From Prorocentrum cordatum (lineage: Eukaryota > Sar > Dinophyceae > Prorocentrales > Prorocentraceae), in the NCBI GenBank assembly GCA_963575745.1, contig CAUYUJ010000689.1:17501-81500 (forward strand): 64,000 bases of DNA, read 5' to 3'. Shown piece after piece: positions 34,891 through 45,813 of this stretch. Under the pieces are notes generated by a model. That model ran no database searches, had not been told where the DNA came from, and saw only the letters and a list, made by a program, of their open reading frames with translations. Every line of letters begins with the position of its first letter. The stretch's first letter is position 1. The position numbers were made by a program, and so were the translations under genes.

Positions 34891-35210
34891 AGATTGGAGC
34901 AGGAACAGACCGACGAGGAGGAGGCGGAGGCAGAAGGAGGAGGACAAGGGGGGGCAGGAGGAAGAGGATCAGGAGGACGAGAAGCAGCACCAGCACCAGC
35001 AGCAGCAGGACCAGCACCCGCAGCAGATGCAGCAGCCGCAGCAGCAGCAGGGCAGAGAGGATCAGACTGCGGCAGTTTTCGGCTTACGGCAACCGCCCGC
35101 GCGCATGGGCCAGGCGATTCCTTCTTCTGGGGGCGACAACCGAAAAACTAAAGTGAGGCGCTGCCTCTGGCGCGCCTGCTGCCTCTGGCGCATTGCTGAC
35201 TTTGTTGCCG

Positions 35211-36830
35211 ATGGGGAAGGTTTGCCGCGCCTGCAAGCAGCGTTCCCGCGATCATGATGGTTCGCGCAGGAATCGTGACTGTAGAGAGTTCCGCCCAGGA
35301 CGTACGGGGCAACACTTTAAGACGAAGCGGCTGCAGAATCTCCTCGGGGTCGTCGCAAAATGCTCCGGTGACTTCGTTCAGGGCGGGTGCGTCGATTCGC
35401 TATGTCACAGGCGCGATGTTCGCATGGGCATTGCGGCAGGCATTTTGCTGCGAGAACACTTCGCTGCCTGTGGCGCGTTGCGCGTGGAGGTTCGTTGCGT
35501 GGTGTTCATCTGCTACTGGAAGTGGGCACCCGCGTGCATCCTCCACTATGTGCTTCGCCACAAGGGCGAACTGCTGGCGGCCGACGCACAGGGGCGCGCA
35601 GCCTTGCGCGGGCGCGCGTGGCAGGAGGCCATGGCGATTGTGCAACCCAAGGTTTTTGCGGTCGCTGCCAATCGCCGCGAGACCACCGTGGAGCTCGCAC
35701 CGCGATCGAAGGTGCGTGCATTGGGCGGCGCGGCCGCTGATTTCTCCACCTATCACCTCGTGATGAATCCGGCCAAGAGGAGGACAGGGCAGTGTGAGTT
35801 CGAAATCCTCATGGACGACTTGCGCGCTGGCCGTTTGGAGGTTGCCACAGATTTTGTAGCGCCACCCTTTGCTATGTCTGGCGCGACCGCTGCCTCTGGC
35901 GCAACGTGCGTCGAAAACGAGGTGCATCTGCGCGCGGTGGGGCTGTGGTCGCATGTTACGCATGCGCGCGCGACGTTCTTGCGATGGCTTTTCCGGGCAG
36001 AGGGCGTCCGACAGAGTTTCTCCGAGAGGGGCTGGCTTTTGCTTGCTGGCATGGGCTCTGGCGCTGAGAAAGGGATCGAGGCTGCCGGGCATGTCGGATA
36101 CGAGGACGCCGTGCAGATTTGCACGCTTATCTCTCAGGATTGGTTGGCTGCCTTTGGCGCCGCGCATGAGCTCGATGATCTCATTTGCTTCCTCTGCCTT
36201 TCTCAGAACGGCGCGGAGGTGATCCAAGGTGAAGCGATGCCAGGGCCAGTGCCGCCTGTTACTGTCTTTGGTGACTTGGGTAATCTTTTTGCTGAGGTTC
36301 CAGCACGTGTGAGAGTAAGATTGAAGCAGGGTGGCTCCTCGGGACCTCCTGCCGCCGCAGATTCACAGGCTTCCTCTGGCGCCGCCTCGTCCGCTGGTCG
36401 TCCTTCTGATGGCTCCTCGGGAGTTGATGCCGCCGCGGCAGATCCTGAGGCTTCCTCCGGCACCGCCACTCGCAGTGGTTCTCCTTCCGCTGGCTCCTCG
36501 GGGCTCGACGCCGCCGCAGATTATCAGGCTTTCTTTGGCGGCAGTCCCGCTGGTGCTCCTGCTGGTCCTGCTACTAAGCGCCCGCGCTGGCGTGTTGGGG
36601 CTCTGCGGCACCCGCGCTGGCGCGTTGGGGTTCTGCAACAGCCGCGTCCGGATCTGAACTGGCAGGTCGTGTGGGACAGGTGCCTCTGTGGCGTCCTGGA
36701 GTTCTTGCCGTTTATTGCGCAGGCGCGGTTTTCTCGGAGCTCACGCAGTGAGCAGCGCAAAACCATGCCTCTCGTGCGGGGGTGGGGCTCCCAGAGCCGA
36801 GACTTCCCTTTGAATGCAGGGCTTGTTTGA
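35211..36830 (+). CDS. unidentified 539-residue protein with Cys/His-rich N-terminus
   Basis: The ATG at 35211 was chosen because the sequence becomes protein-like there; the frame is open 18 nt further up. The N-terminus MGKVCRACKQRSRDHDGSRR with later CSGDFVQGGCVDSLCHRR could bind zinc. The centre is helical and hydrophobic in parts (VRCVVFICYWKWAPACILHY; RATFLRWLFRAEGVRQSF) and ends with EDAVQICTLISQDWLAAFGA. From about residue 380 the protein is a Ser/Ala/Gly linker with repeated PSAGSSGLDAAA-type units. The tail is Arg/Trp-rich and ends at a TGA. The 14-nt element gives AASGA near 35890 and related words in the linker. No frameshift is needed, making this one of the cleanest genes here. 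Upstream (34895-35158) lies a CAG-rich, Gln/Glu-coding stretch that may be a separate exon. Function unknown. Confidence 0.6.
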   Translation: MGKVCRACKQRSRDHDGSRRNRDCREFRPGRTGQHFKTKRLQNLLGVVAKCSGDFVQGGCVDSLCHRRDVRMGIAAGILLREHFAACGALRVEVRCVVFICYWKWAPACILHYVLRHKGELLAADAQGRAALRGRAWQEAMAIVQPKVFAVAANRRETTVELAPRSKVRALGGAAADFSTYHLVMNPAKRRTGQCEFEILMDDLRAGRLEVATDFVAPPFAMSGATAASGATCVENEVHLRAVGLWSHVTHARATFLRWLFRAEGVRQSFSERGWLLLAGMGSGAEKGIEAAGHVGYEDAVQICTLISQDWLAAFGAAHELDDLICFLCLSQNGAEVIQGEAMPGPVPPVTVFGDLGNLFAEVPARVRVRLKQGGSSGPPAAADSQASSGAASSAGRPSDGSSGVDAAAADPEASSGTATRSGSPSAGSSGLDAAADYQAFFGGSPAGAPAGPATKRPRWRVGALRHPRWRVGVLQQPRPDLNWQVVWDRCLCGVLEFLPFIAQARFSRSSRSEQRKTMPLVRGWGSQSRDFPLNAGLV

Positions 36831-36839
36831 GGCGCAAAA

Positions 36840-38260
36840 CAAATGAAGTAGGTTTAGAGTAGCTCCTGAAGTAGGTCGGCGAAGTAGGTCTGCAGCGCGC
36901 CTGGCAACAGTGGTCGGCGCAGGTAACTCGAAGGGAAAGGATGGCGAAACCGATTGCCGCGAGAAACTTTCAGGGGAAAGGAATGCGACATTCATGTGCA
37001 AAAGTAGCTTTCCAGGAAAGGTTGTCGGGAACACAATATCAAAAGTAACTTGTCGGGATCGGGTCAGTAATGATATTTTCCAAACAAGCTTCTCGGGGAA
37101 ATGCTGGAATGCCGCCGGCAAGGCGCGGCTTCTGCTAGCAAGCCAGCCGAGTAATTCGTGAAGTGCGCTGTCTTGGGTTCTTCTGGACTCCTTCGGGGCT
37201 TATCTTCAGGCTTCCAAAGTCTTCGGAAGCGCATGGACCAAAAGGCCCAATTCATTCGTGTCTCGTACGATTTGGAAAGATTTCGGCTTCTCGGGGGTGT
37301 TATTGGGTGGCTCCGCGGCCGCTTGGGGCGGTCTCGGAGCGGTATTTGGGTTTCTTGGAGCATGCGGGAAACAATGTTGATCCATCTTGGGCTGTCTTGA
37401 ACCATCTGTGAGACCGCGTTGCGTTCTGCGAGGTCATGCCGGCTCTATCTTTGACCGTCCCTGGCGCTCCACCGATCCGCCGCCCCCCATTGCAGGCCCC
37501 GGAAGGAAGGGGTGGAGGGGCGCATCCATCCCCGAAGGGAAGACTGGGGGTTGTTGGAACAGGAAGCGCTCTAAACCACCTCCGTCCTGAGATCTGGGGG
37601 CATTGCGTTTCCCCCTTGGTCTGACCACAGCGGGAATTGGCGCATGGAGGGCGGGGCGAGGGCCGCGGGCCCGAGCAAGGGAGAGGGGGGGGGGGGGCGA
37701 GAGGGAGGACCAGGAAGGTTAAGAAGGTCAGAAACGGGAGGGTGGGGGGCTCCAGAAGGCGGGTAGGGGGGAGGTGGCGTTTCCGGGGGGAGGAGGTGGA
37801 GGGAGGCTGGAATAATGAGGGCGCGTGAAAGAGGAGAGGAGGTGGAGAGAGGTGGGAGGAGGAAAGAGAAACGGAAGGGGAGTGGCGCCTCCGTCGGGCC
37901 GGGCCCGGAGGGGCCCCGGGGGGCGGGGGGCGGCCGCATCAGGTTTGGTTTCTGAAGAACCTAGGGCGCCAGGCGGCGGCCCCCTGCCCGCCAGCGGGGG
38001 GGCTGCCAAAAGGCCCTGTCCTGTCGCGGTACGTTCGCTTGTCGCCCGACAGCGAAATCGCGCTCGATCCTCGACCCTCGGGGGGGGGGGGAGACCGCCC
38101 CCTTTGGGGGGCTCCCGCCTGTCGGGGGCAACCTACAAGTGTTTTGGGTTTGCTCACCTTCTGGGGGTACTTCGCAGATTCCTTTTTTGGCGCGCCGCCC
38201 CCGGGGGCGACTTCTGGGAAAGGCTCGGGCAAGCGTGTGCTGATGTTTCAAGGAACCGCG
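36840..38260. other. intergenic stretch, no gene recognised
   Basis: It holds GAAGTAGGT words at 36844-36895, a G12 run near 37687, GGGAGG-rich sequence at 37640-37880, and GC-rich text with no assured ORF. Frames on both strands here are Gly/Arg or Pro-rich shadows. Confidence 0.5.
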
Positions 38261-38261
38261 C

Positions 38262-38565
38262 CCCCAAAGTAGGTCGGAAAGTAGGTTTGCAGAATTTGTT
38301 TTTGCAAAGTAGGTTCCAAAGAAGGTTTCCGGATTCCAAAAGTAGGTTTTCGGTAGCGCAAAGTAGGTTTCGGAGGCTTCAAAATAGGTTTTAGGAGCCT
38401 CAAAGTAGGTTTCGGAGGCCTCAAAGTAGGTTTCAAACCTACTTCAAACCTACTTCAAACCTACTTCAAACCTACTTCAAACCTACTTCAAACCTACTTC
38501 AAACCTACTTCGAACCTACTTCAAACCTACTTCAAACCTATTTCAAACCTACTTCAAACTGTTTT
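38262..38565. repeat. GTAGGTTT / AAACCTAC arrays facing each other
   Basis: From 38268 to about 38432 the + strand carries spaced AAAGTAGGTTT words. From 38433 to 38560 it carries about eleven tandem AAACCTACTTC units of 11 bp. The switch point is CAAAGTAGGTTTCAAACCTA at about 38420-38440, so the region can fold on itself. More AACCTA words occur at 39607-39666 and GAAGTAGGT words at 36844-36895. Confidence 0.9.
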
Positions 38566-38579
38566 CGGAAGCATGGAAG

Positions 38580-38905
38580 GTCAGGGATTGAAGGTAGGAG
38601 GAGGAGGAGGTGGAGGAGAATGTGGGGGAGGAGGAGGAGGAGGAAGAGGAATGGGAGAGGAGGAGGAGGAGGAGGTGGATGAGGAGAGCCGGGAGGAGGA
38701 TGTGGAGGAGGAAGAAGAGGAGGAGGAGGAGGAGAGCCAGGTCGAGGAAACGGAGGGCCAGGAGGAAGGAGGAACAGGAGAGAGGAGTAGGAGGAGGAGG
38801 ACCAAGAGGACCCGGAGGATCGGGCGGAGGATGAGGGGCGGATGAAGGGGGGATGAGGGGGAAAAGGTAGGAACAAGATGGGGAATATGAGGGGGAGGAG
38901 GAGGA

Positions 38906-38936
<31 letters not shown>

Positions 38937-38965
38937 GAGGGGGGCGGGGAGGGCGGGGAGGATCG
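38580..38965. repeat. GGA/GAG polypurine tract
   Basis: Almost only purines on the + strand, with GGAGGAGGA runs. Coding frames are Glu/Gly/Arg on + and Pro/Ser/Leu on minus. The 38966-39670 sequence that follows has no supported gene; a short hairpin (TTGGCGAA and TTCGCCAA) sits at 39482-39502. Confidence 0.9.
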
Positions 38966-39673
38966 GGGGCAGGAGGATGAGAACGTGGATGCTGCGGCTG
39001 ACGAGGGGGAGGATGGTGAGGCAAGGGGGGCGATGATGGGAAGCATGATGTGATTGATAACGAGTGGCTTTGGGGAGGGCAGAATGACCTTGGGCGGGGC
39101 GGCCGTGATAATGAGGAGGAGCCATGGCGTGTCCGAACCCCGCCGGGGCACGGTATTGGTACGGGGTTATTGTTGGTGGCGGCCCGGCTTGTCCGGGAAT
39201 CCTTGAGTTGCGTTGTTCGCCGTGCCAGTTGCTGGGGCTGCCCGAATTGATTTTTGGGTCGCCCATCGTCGTGACTGCTTTTCTGGCGGGTCGTGTTTTC
39301 GGAGGTCTTCTCCGCAGCCGCTCTCGTTGATTTTCTATGTTTAGTGCCCGAGGGTGCATCGCGCGAAAAGTGTCGCGGCCCCTGCCTGAAATGCAGCCCT
39401 GACGCCGTTTTTCATTGCAAACCTTCTTGGCGAGGTTACCGCGGCCAGGGAACGTCCCCGGGTGCACTCGCCAGGGCTAGTTTGGCGAATTCGCTTCGCC
39501 AACTTAGCTGCCCGCGGCATTTGCGCCGACGCGCTTTGGCAAACCCAGTAACGGGAGGCTATCTGCCCGATGACACGTTTTCCCCGCGCGTTGCACCTTC
39601 TTCCTGGAACCTACTATGCTTGCGAACCTATCTCCCGAACCTACTTTTGAACCTATCTAAAACCTATATCGAA

Positions 39674-40048
39674 ATGTTTTCTGTTCGCCATTGCCCTGCA
39701 TTGCTGGGGAAGTCTCGGTCCCAGAGCTGGGGGCCCGTCCGCTGCCGCGTGCAGTGCATGTTCCTCGCGGACGCGCCGCACTTAGCACTCGCTGCCTCTG
39801 GCGTGTCAAGCGAAACTATGTATCGCGCTCTCGGCTGCGCGATGGGTCTCTGCGATCGACTCGCTTCGCGGCCTCTTCCGGCAGACCTGGAACTTCTGCC
39901 CATGGCGATCGTGCGGCGCGCGCTCAAGTTGGAGCTGAATCGCGATCACGTCGACCCCATGGCTGAGTACTTCCGCGAAGGGGGGTGTTTGCACCGCCCT
40001 CGCGTTGACAGTGCGGAGCGTTTCATTATCATGCGCATGTCGTGTTGA
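39674..40048 (+). CDS. small unidentified protein upstream of paralogue A
   Basis: About 124 codons starting MFSVRHCPALLGKS. The body reads ALGCAMGLCDRLASRPLPAD and LELLPMAIVRRALKLELNRD, amphipathic and clearly protein-like. It includes one 14-nt element read as AASGV. It ends FIIMRMSC and TGA. The last part (from GGTGTTTGCACCG) is repeated without the rest at 50.28 kb, upstream of paralogue C, so the duplication that made A and C began inside this gene. The frame stays open upstream to 39293, and the start is uncertain. Confidence 0.5.
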   Translation: MFSVRHCPALLGKSRSQSWGPVRCRVQCMFLADAPHLALAASGVSSETMYRALGCAMGLCDRLASRPLPADLELLPMAIVRRALKLELNRDHVDPMAEYFREGGCLHRPRVDSAERFIIMRMSC

Positions 40049-42660
40049 CGGTTGCTGCCTCTGGCGCAACTGTGTGGCTGCCTCTGGCGCCCTGTGGTCC
40101 TTGCGTAGATGGCAAGAGTGACTCATCTTCTGCGCCATCTCATGATAAAGAAGCCGCTGCTCCTCTCAACCATCGTGCGAGCTACCGTTTGATGCTGGCC
40201 CAGCTTCCGACCTCGCCCTCGCTCTCTGCAATCCAACCGACTCCTTACCCTTGCCCGAGGTCATTTCATCCTCAGGTTCGCTCCCGCCCTCATCTTCCTC
40301 ACCGTCGCCCTCTGCTCAGAGGTCATCTTCGCGCTTGGCTTCACCCCCGCCTCGCGCTACCCTTGCCTTCGCCTCTTAGACTTCTCCGTGCTCGCCCACA
40401 TGCCCACCCTCATGTTCGCAGCCGCCATCGCGGTCGTCCATCGCAGCCTTTTCGGCTCAACAACGCCTCTGGCGTTGGCGCCCGAGGCGCCACGCGCGGG
40501 GCAGCATGCAGCAGCGCGCCCGGGACTCGCACGCGGCTGCCTCTGGCGCCGAGGGCCCCGGCCTCGACTTTGAGGAGGCGGACCAGATTGCAAGCCGCGT
40601 GCTGCAGTGGCGAAAGGAGCACCCGTGCAGAAATTATGTCGCTCTCCAGATTTTGGATCCATCGGAGGGCCTTTGTAAAGTCGAAGATCAGGTTGCAGGA
40701 GGAGCGTGCGCGCACATCGTCGGCAACGCGTGCATTCGCGAAGATGTCCCGATTCCTCTCTCCCAGGAAATTCCCCCCCCAGGAAAAAATAGTGCCCCCA
40801 GTGGGGGGCGCGGGTGATGAGTTGACGGCGCGCGCAAACGCTGCCACTGGCGCGGCGACGCAGCAGGCGACAAATGTGCAACGCATTGCCGAGTTGGCTT
40901 TCTCGCATCCTCTCGCGTCCACAGTGGACACTCACTTTTTCGAGGACTGGATTGACAGCCCAGAGGACTCGCGAGGCCGAGCGGCAAAGGGCAACCAGAG
41001 CCAGTTCTTCCTAACAATCAGCCTCGCTTGCACTGGGATGGTCTTCAAGGTGGGTCTCTCCACGAGAAAGACTCACAATGATATGTTGCGTATCTGGTGG
41101 GCCCCAACCAAGGCATGCGCGGCTACGAGGACAGCGAGCAACATCAGGGCTGCGCGGCAAGTGTTTCTCGACATCACGGAGCTGGATGTGGAAAGTGTTT
41201 TTCCCTGCCGCGAGGATGAGGCGTGGGTCAGCGAAGACGGCGCTGCCCCTGGCGCGCCCGATGCCTCTGCAGCGCTCGCGGCGCCACCCGGCGAGGAAGC
41301 GAAGCGGGAGATTCAGCTTCGGTCTCCGCGCGCGGGCGACGCGAAGGACACGGGGCGCTTAGTGTCACTGTCCGACTCGGACGGAAGCAGCGACGGCGAC
41401 GCGAAGGACACGGGGCGCTCGTCACTGTCCGACGAGGACGACAGCAGTGACGGCGACCGCGACAGTTCCGCATCGGGTGACGTTGCCTCGGCCGCGGAGC
41501 CGAGTGCTGCCTCTGGCGCAGTGCGTCGCGGTGCCTCAGCTGCCTCTGGCGCATTCGCATTGCGTGGCTCCTCGGCTGCCGCTGGCACTGCCCGTTCCAA
41601 GCAGATTCGTTTCAATGCTTATTCGGGCTGGCCGCGGGAGACAATGACGTGGCTGTGCGAGCCACGCCTGGCGAAGGAGCGGCGCCTAGGCATTTCCCGA
41701 CTCATCCAGGAAATGACAGAAAAGTGCGAGCACGTTTTTCACCCTAATGATGTGATGTCAGGCATCCCCCACTGGAGCGACAACGACGACTACAAAGGCC
41801 AAAGGTGGGACATTGTGCGCACCTGGGCGTCGCAGAAGATGCGTTACCTCGGCCAGCTGACCAAAGCCTGGGAAGGTATTTCTTTGGGTGAGGAGAATAA
41901 TTATTGGCTTTGCAACGCCTGGCCCAATTTGATGCCCGCTGCCTCTGGCGCGCCGCGCGTGGAGTGCCTGCCGCGGGATCATCCCGGGTGGCGTGCCTTG
42001 CGCCAGGTGTTCGGAATCAACAGCATCCCCGAATTCTTGAAGCACTTGTTCAACAAGCACGACGGGGAGGTCAGAGTTGTTCGGTACTCTGGCTGGACGC
42101 GCGTGCGGCAGAATTGCGTGACTCATCCTCGATTGTGGCATTCCCAGTTCGCCGGGACCGAGAGTTCGCGGAGTTGTTTGTTTTGGAGAGACAAGCAGAA
42201 ATGGCTCGGCTGGCACGACGTTGCGTGGGTTCTCAACGAGCAGCCTGGCGGCCAGACGACGCTGCTCCGTCGTGCTCCCGCTGCCTCTGGCGCGACTAGT
42301 GGGATGTTCGAGGTGGACATGCGACAAGGACAAGTCGTGCCGCTCGCACAGATGTTCGCCCTGGGCGCATATTACTGCACTGCCTACGACATGTGCAAGC
42401 TGCACATGGATCTGCCCATCGTCGTCCACAAGCACAAGAGGGAGAATAATAACAAAAGGGCAAGGGCGACGTGAGCGCGAGTGCAATGACTTCCAGCTGC
42501 CTCTGGCGCTTCTTTTTCTTTCAGAATGCACTGCCTTCCAGCTGCCTCTGGCGCTCCTTTTTCCTTGGCGGCGGCGCCCTGGACTGCTTCGCGGTTTCTG
42601 TTCCTTCCGCGCGCAAGAAAAGTTTTGCTCATGCTGCTGTTGCTGCTGCTGCTGCTCCTC
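39988..42660 (+). repeat. segmental duplication carrying paralogue A
   Basis: This block matches 50275-52930 from GGTGTTTGCACCG through the 5' region, the coding sequence and about 190 bp after the stop. The shared 5' region includes CTTCCGACCTCGCCCTCGCT and TCGGCTCAACAACGCCTC. Its limits are approximate. Confidence 0.85.
40506..42474 (+). CDS. paralogue A of an unidentified four-copy family
   Basis: The ATG gives MQQRARDSHAAASGAEGPGL, aligning with copy C. The frame changes by one between about 40770 and 40806, where C8, A6 and G6 runs lie. The rest (VPPVGGAGDELTARANAATG onward) is open to a TGA at 42472-42474. Family landmarks in order: SRVLQWRKEHPC, SHPLAST, FFEDWIDSPEDSRGR, an RAARQVF-LDITELDVESVFPC block, and a long acidic Ser/Asp linker with GDAKDTGR repeats. 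The C-terminal part has WLCNAWPNLMP, FLKHLFNKHDGEV, HPRLWHSQFA and GQTTLLRRAP. It ends with a Lys/Arg tail. No known domain was recognised. Copy A carries one extra 14-nt element (ASAASGAFALRG) that C lacks. Confidence 0.65.
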
Positions 42661-42949
42661 AATGCTGTTACAGGCGGCTCGTCACTGATGCTGCTGCTGC
42701 TGCTTCCTCCTCCATGCTGCTGCTTCTGCTCCTCAATGCTGCTGAGCTGCTGCTGCTGCTGCTCCTCCTTCTCTCCGGCTCTTCCCGCTCTTAGCCGCCT
42801 CGCTCATTCTCCTGCTGCAGGCCTCTCCTGTCCTTCCGCCGTCCTCGCTCCGTTGGTCGCAGCGTTTGTAGGCTCGAGCCGCTCGACCGTGCAGCTGCGG
42901 CGGCGCCTGCCCCCCGGCTGCCGCCCTCGCGCGTGTCGCCCGCGTCGTC

Positions 42950-44890
42950 GTGGGGAAGCGTGGCCAGAGGTCGGCTGCCTCTAGCGCAGGGGACTGCGAC
43001 TTGGCCGCCTCTGGCGCCGAGGACGACGACCTGACCAGCCGCGTGCTTCGGTGGCAGAGGGAACACCCAGCAAGATATTATATTGGGGAGCCGCTCCAGC
43101 GTGTCCAACCGTCGGACGGACTCGGTGCTGGCACCCTCGTGCGCTCCGTGCGATGTGGGGCTTACTCGCGGACGAGGTTCGGGAAGTTTGCTGGCGATTT
43201 AGTTTTGATTCCCATGTCTCGGAGAGCTCCTCCGTACGTCCAGCCAGTGCTCGGAGAGTCCGCGCTGCTCGCGTATGATACCGGGCCTCTTTCCTGTCCA
43301 GAGCACTGCGCGATACAGCGCGCGATGAGTGTTGACCGCATGGGCGCTCTTTCGGCGACGCATCCTCTCGCGGCGACGCTTGTATCCCATGTGGAGCTGG
43401 GGTGGGGCGAGAGGGTGCGAGATAGTAGAGGCCGCGCAAACGATGGCTTCGACCAGAGCCCCTATCACCTTGCAGTCAGTTTGGCAGGCCACGGGGGTGG
43501 CAAGACCCTTTCCATGGGCCTGGCCACGAAGGGTGTCCGTGACATGGACATGTTTGGTCTCTGGTGGCATCCGATGGGTGCAGATTGGAATGGCGCGCGC
43601 ATCAGGGCTGCGCGGCAGCTTTTCTTCGACGTCTGCGAGCTGGATGTCGAGAGTGTCTTTCCAATGGGCGAGGGCGATCGGCCGTCGACTGGCGGCGATC
43701 CCACAGCTGCCTCTGGCGCGCGCGCGGGGTCAGGCGGCGGCGAGGGGCCCGCGGAGGTGGGGCGGAAGGAGAATGCACGGGAGCCTACGTATCTGGTCGA
43801 CTTGGAGGAAAATCATTCCGCGGAAGAGTCCGATTCTGCGGAGGGGCCCAACTCCGACAGTTCTGCCAACGACAGCAGCCATGGGAGCAAAGCGGACCGC
43901 GACAGCTCTGACAGGCAAGACGCTGCCTCTAGCGCAGAAGGTGGTGCTGCCTCCGGCGCAACGCGGATGAAGGTCAAAGAAGTTCATTTTGTGACTTTCC
44001 GAGGTTGGCCTAAGGAAGCAGGCCTCTGGTCATGCAGTCAAATTTTGACCAAGAGGAGGCGACGTAACGTCTCGCGCCTCATGGTGATGTTGCAGCAGGA
44101 ATGCTCTCCTTCTCCGGAGCCTCTGGATATCACCAACGGCATAAGGCACTTCAACGACAAGCTGCAAAACGAGCGGCAGGACATTGTGAGGGCCTGGGCG
44201 ACGCAGAAGTTGCACTATTTGGCTATTTTCAGGATGCATTTCGACGTTCCTCTCGACGAGAAGTGTTGGCTTACCAGCGCCTGGCCACACTAGAAAAACG
44301 CCTCTGCCGGTGATCCGCATGTCATGTGCTTGCCGCGACACTCAAAAGATTCACCCTCGTGGAAGGTGCTGCGCGACATTTTTAAGATCGACACCGTTCC
44401 CCACTTCTTGAAGCACTTGTTCAACAAACACGACGGGGAGGTGAGACTCATCCAGGACTTCGGCTGGAAGCATCTCGAACCTACTCACGCTCTACATCCT
44501 CGGTTCTGGCATCCCCAGTTCGCCAGGGCCGCGGAAGCGCAGATCTGGCGGTCCAATCGGACATCCGACAAAAGCCTCACGTGGAGGCAGGCTGGGTGGG
44601 TTCTGGACAAAGAAGGTGGCCAGACGACGCTTCTCCGTCGGGCCCGCGCGTCTCCCTGGAGAGCCGCTGCCTCTGGCGCGAGGGCCCCTTGGAAGGATGA
44701 CTTCGATGTGGAGATCCGAGTTTGGCAAGTCGTCGCGCTCGCCCATGTGTTCTACCTGGGCGCACGGTTCTGCAGTGCTTTTGACATGTACAATTTGTAC
44801 ATGGATCTCCCGATCCTTGTCCACAGGCAAAGGCGGGAATCGAACCAAGCTTAGGACACCGCGACCCGGAAATACAGTCGGAAGGAGTGA
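42950..44890 (+). CDS. paralogue B, with GTG at the start site and an in-frame TAG
   Basis: The codon that aligns with the ATG of copies C and D is GTG (GTG GGG AAG CGT at 42950). The protein text then follows the family: LTSRVLRWQREHPARYYIG, SATHPLAAT, FDVCELDVESVFPMGEGD and the acidic linker. WLTSAWPH is followed by TAG at 44291-44293. The same frame continues KNASAGDPHVMCLPRHSKDS and the strongly conserved FLKHLFNKHDGEV. It runs on to NQA and TAG at 44852, or to the TGA at 44888 if that TAG is also read. At the aligned site copies A and C have sense codons. This could be a decaying pseudogene or a gene using sense UAG. Confidence 0.6.
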
Positions 44891-44939
44891 GTGGGAGTCT
44901 CCCTGCCTCTGGCACTGATGCGCTTCCACGCAGCATTTG

Positions 44940-45130
44940 CTTGCGCGCTGCCTCTGGCGCTGCTATCTTTTCTTCAGAAATGGCTTGCAGGCTGTCTCTG
45001 GCGCTTCCTTCGTTTGGCGCAGGGTTCTCCAGACTCGGGCTCCGCACTAGGTGCTCTGGACTGCGCCGCTGATGCGCAGCGTGCCGCAGAACAAAAAACA
45101 ACAGGCTCATGCTCTGCCGCTGCTGCCAGC
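44940..45130 (+). repeat. gene-tail module, partial copy
   Basis: AAATGGCTTGCAGGCTGTCT through GTTCTCCAGACTCGGGC and GCTCATGCTCTGCCGCTGCT matches 7845-8000 and 49900-50045. It lies just after paralogue B and leads into a CTG-rich tract that hosts the foldback element. Confidence 0.8.
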
Positions 45131-45210
45131 TGCTGGTGCTGCTGCTGCTGCTCCTCCTCCAGCTGCTGCTCCTGTTGTGGCTGCTGCTCCTCCTCCTGCA
45201 GGTGCCCCCT

Positions 45211-45408
45211 GGGTTCGCTCAGAGGCTCAACCACGCGAGGTTCTCGCAGTGCCAATAGCCCGCGACTCCAAGGGTTGCCGAGCCAACCGCGGGCGCACCC
45301 GTACGCCGCGACGCCAAGGGTGCGCCAGTGGTTGGCTCGGCAACCCTTTGGAGTCGCGGGGTACTGGTAATGCCAGAACCTCGCGTGGTTGAGCCTCTGC
45401 GCGAACCC
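45211..45408. mobile_element. foldback element with about 78-bp inverted arms
   Basis: The left arm 45211-45288 (GGGTTCGCTCAGAGGCTCAA onward) is the near-perfect reverse complement of 45330-45408. The 41-bp middle carries its own hairpin, GGCGCACCC at 45292-45300 and GGGTGCGCC at 45318-45326. No ORF is needed to explain it. It sits in a CTG/CTC-rich tract between paralogues B and D and looks like a MITE or foldback insertion; target-site duplications were not clear by eye. Confidence 0.85.
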
Positions 45409-45813
45409 AAGAGGTATCTGCTCTGACTCGCGTTTCCCCAAGTGCCGTACTCCTCCCGCCTCTGCTGCTGCCGTTGCTCTTGCTGCTCCTCCGCCTCCTC
45501 CAGCCTCTCCTCCTGCTGCTCCTTTTCCTCCACTTTCATGCTCCTCCGCCTCCGCGAGTCTCTCCTGCTGCTGCTCTTTCTCCTCCGCAGGCTGCCTCTG
45601 GCGCTGATATCCGTTGACGCAGCAATGGCTTGCAGGCTGCTGTTGCCATCTGCTGCCACTGTTGCTGCTCCGCCCCCTCCAGCTTCTCCTGCTGCTGCTC
45701 CTGTTGTTGGTGCTGCTGCTGCTGGTCTCCTCGTCCTCCACCTGCTCTTCCCGCATGTCCGTAGCGTTTGCCGGCTCCAGCGGGGACGGCGCGAACGCGG
45801 CGCGTTAGCCGCG

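Noticed and set aside
39482-39502. Short inverted repeat TTGGCGAA/TTCGCCAA as a regulatory site
   Set aside because: Eight-bp arms around an EcoRI-like centre with no gene context; too little to support a role.
42500-45756. Poly-Leu (+) and poly-Gln (minus) ORFs in CTG-rich stretches, including the 260-codon minus ORF at 44974-45756
   Set aside because: They arise from CTG/CTC repeats and cross the foldback element and gene-tail repeat; no independent protein text.
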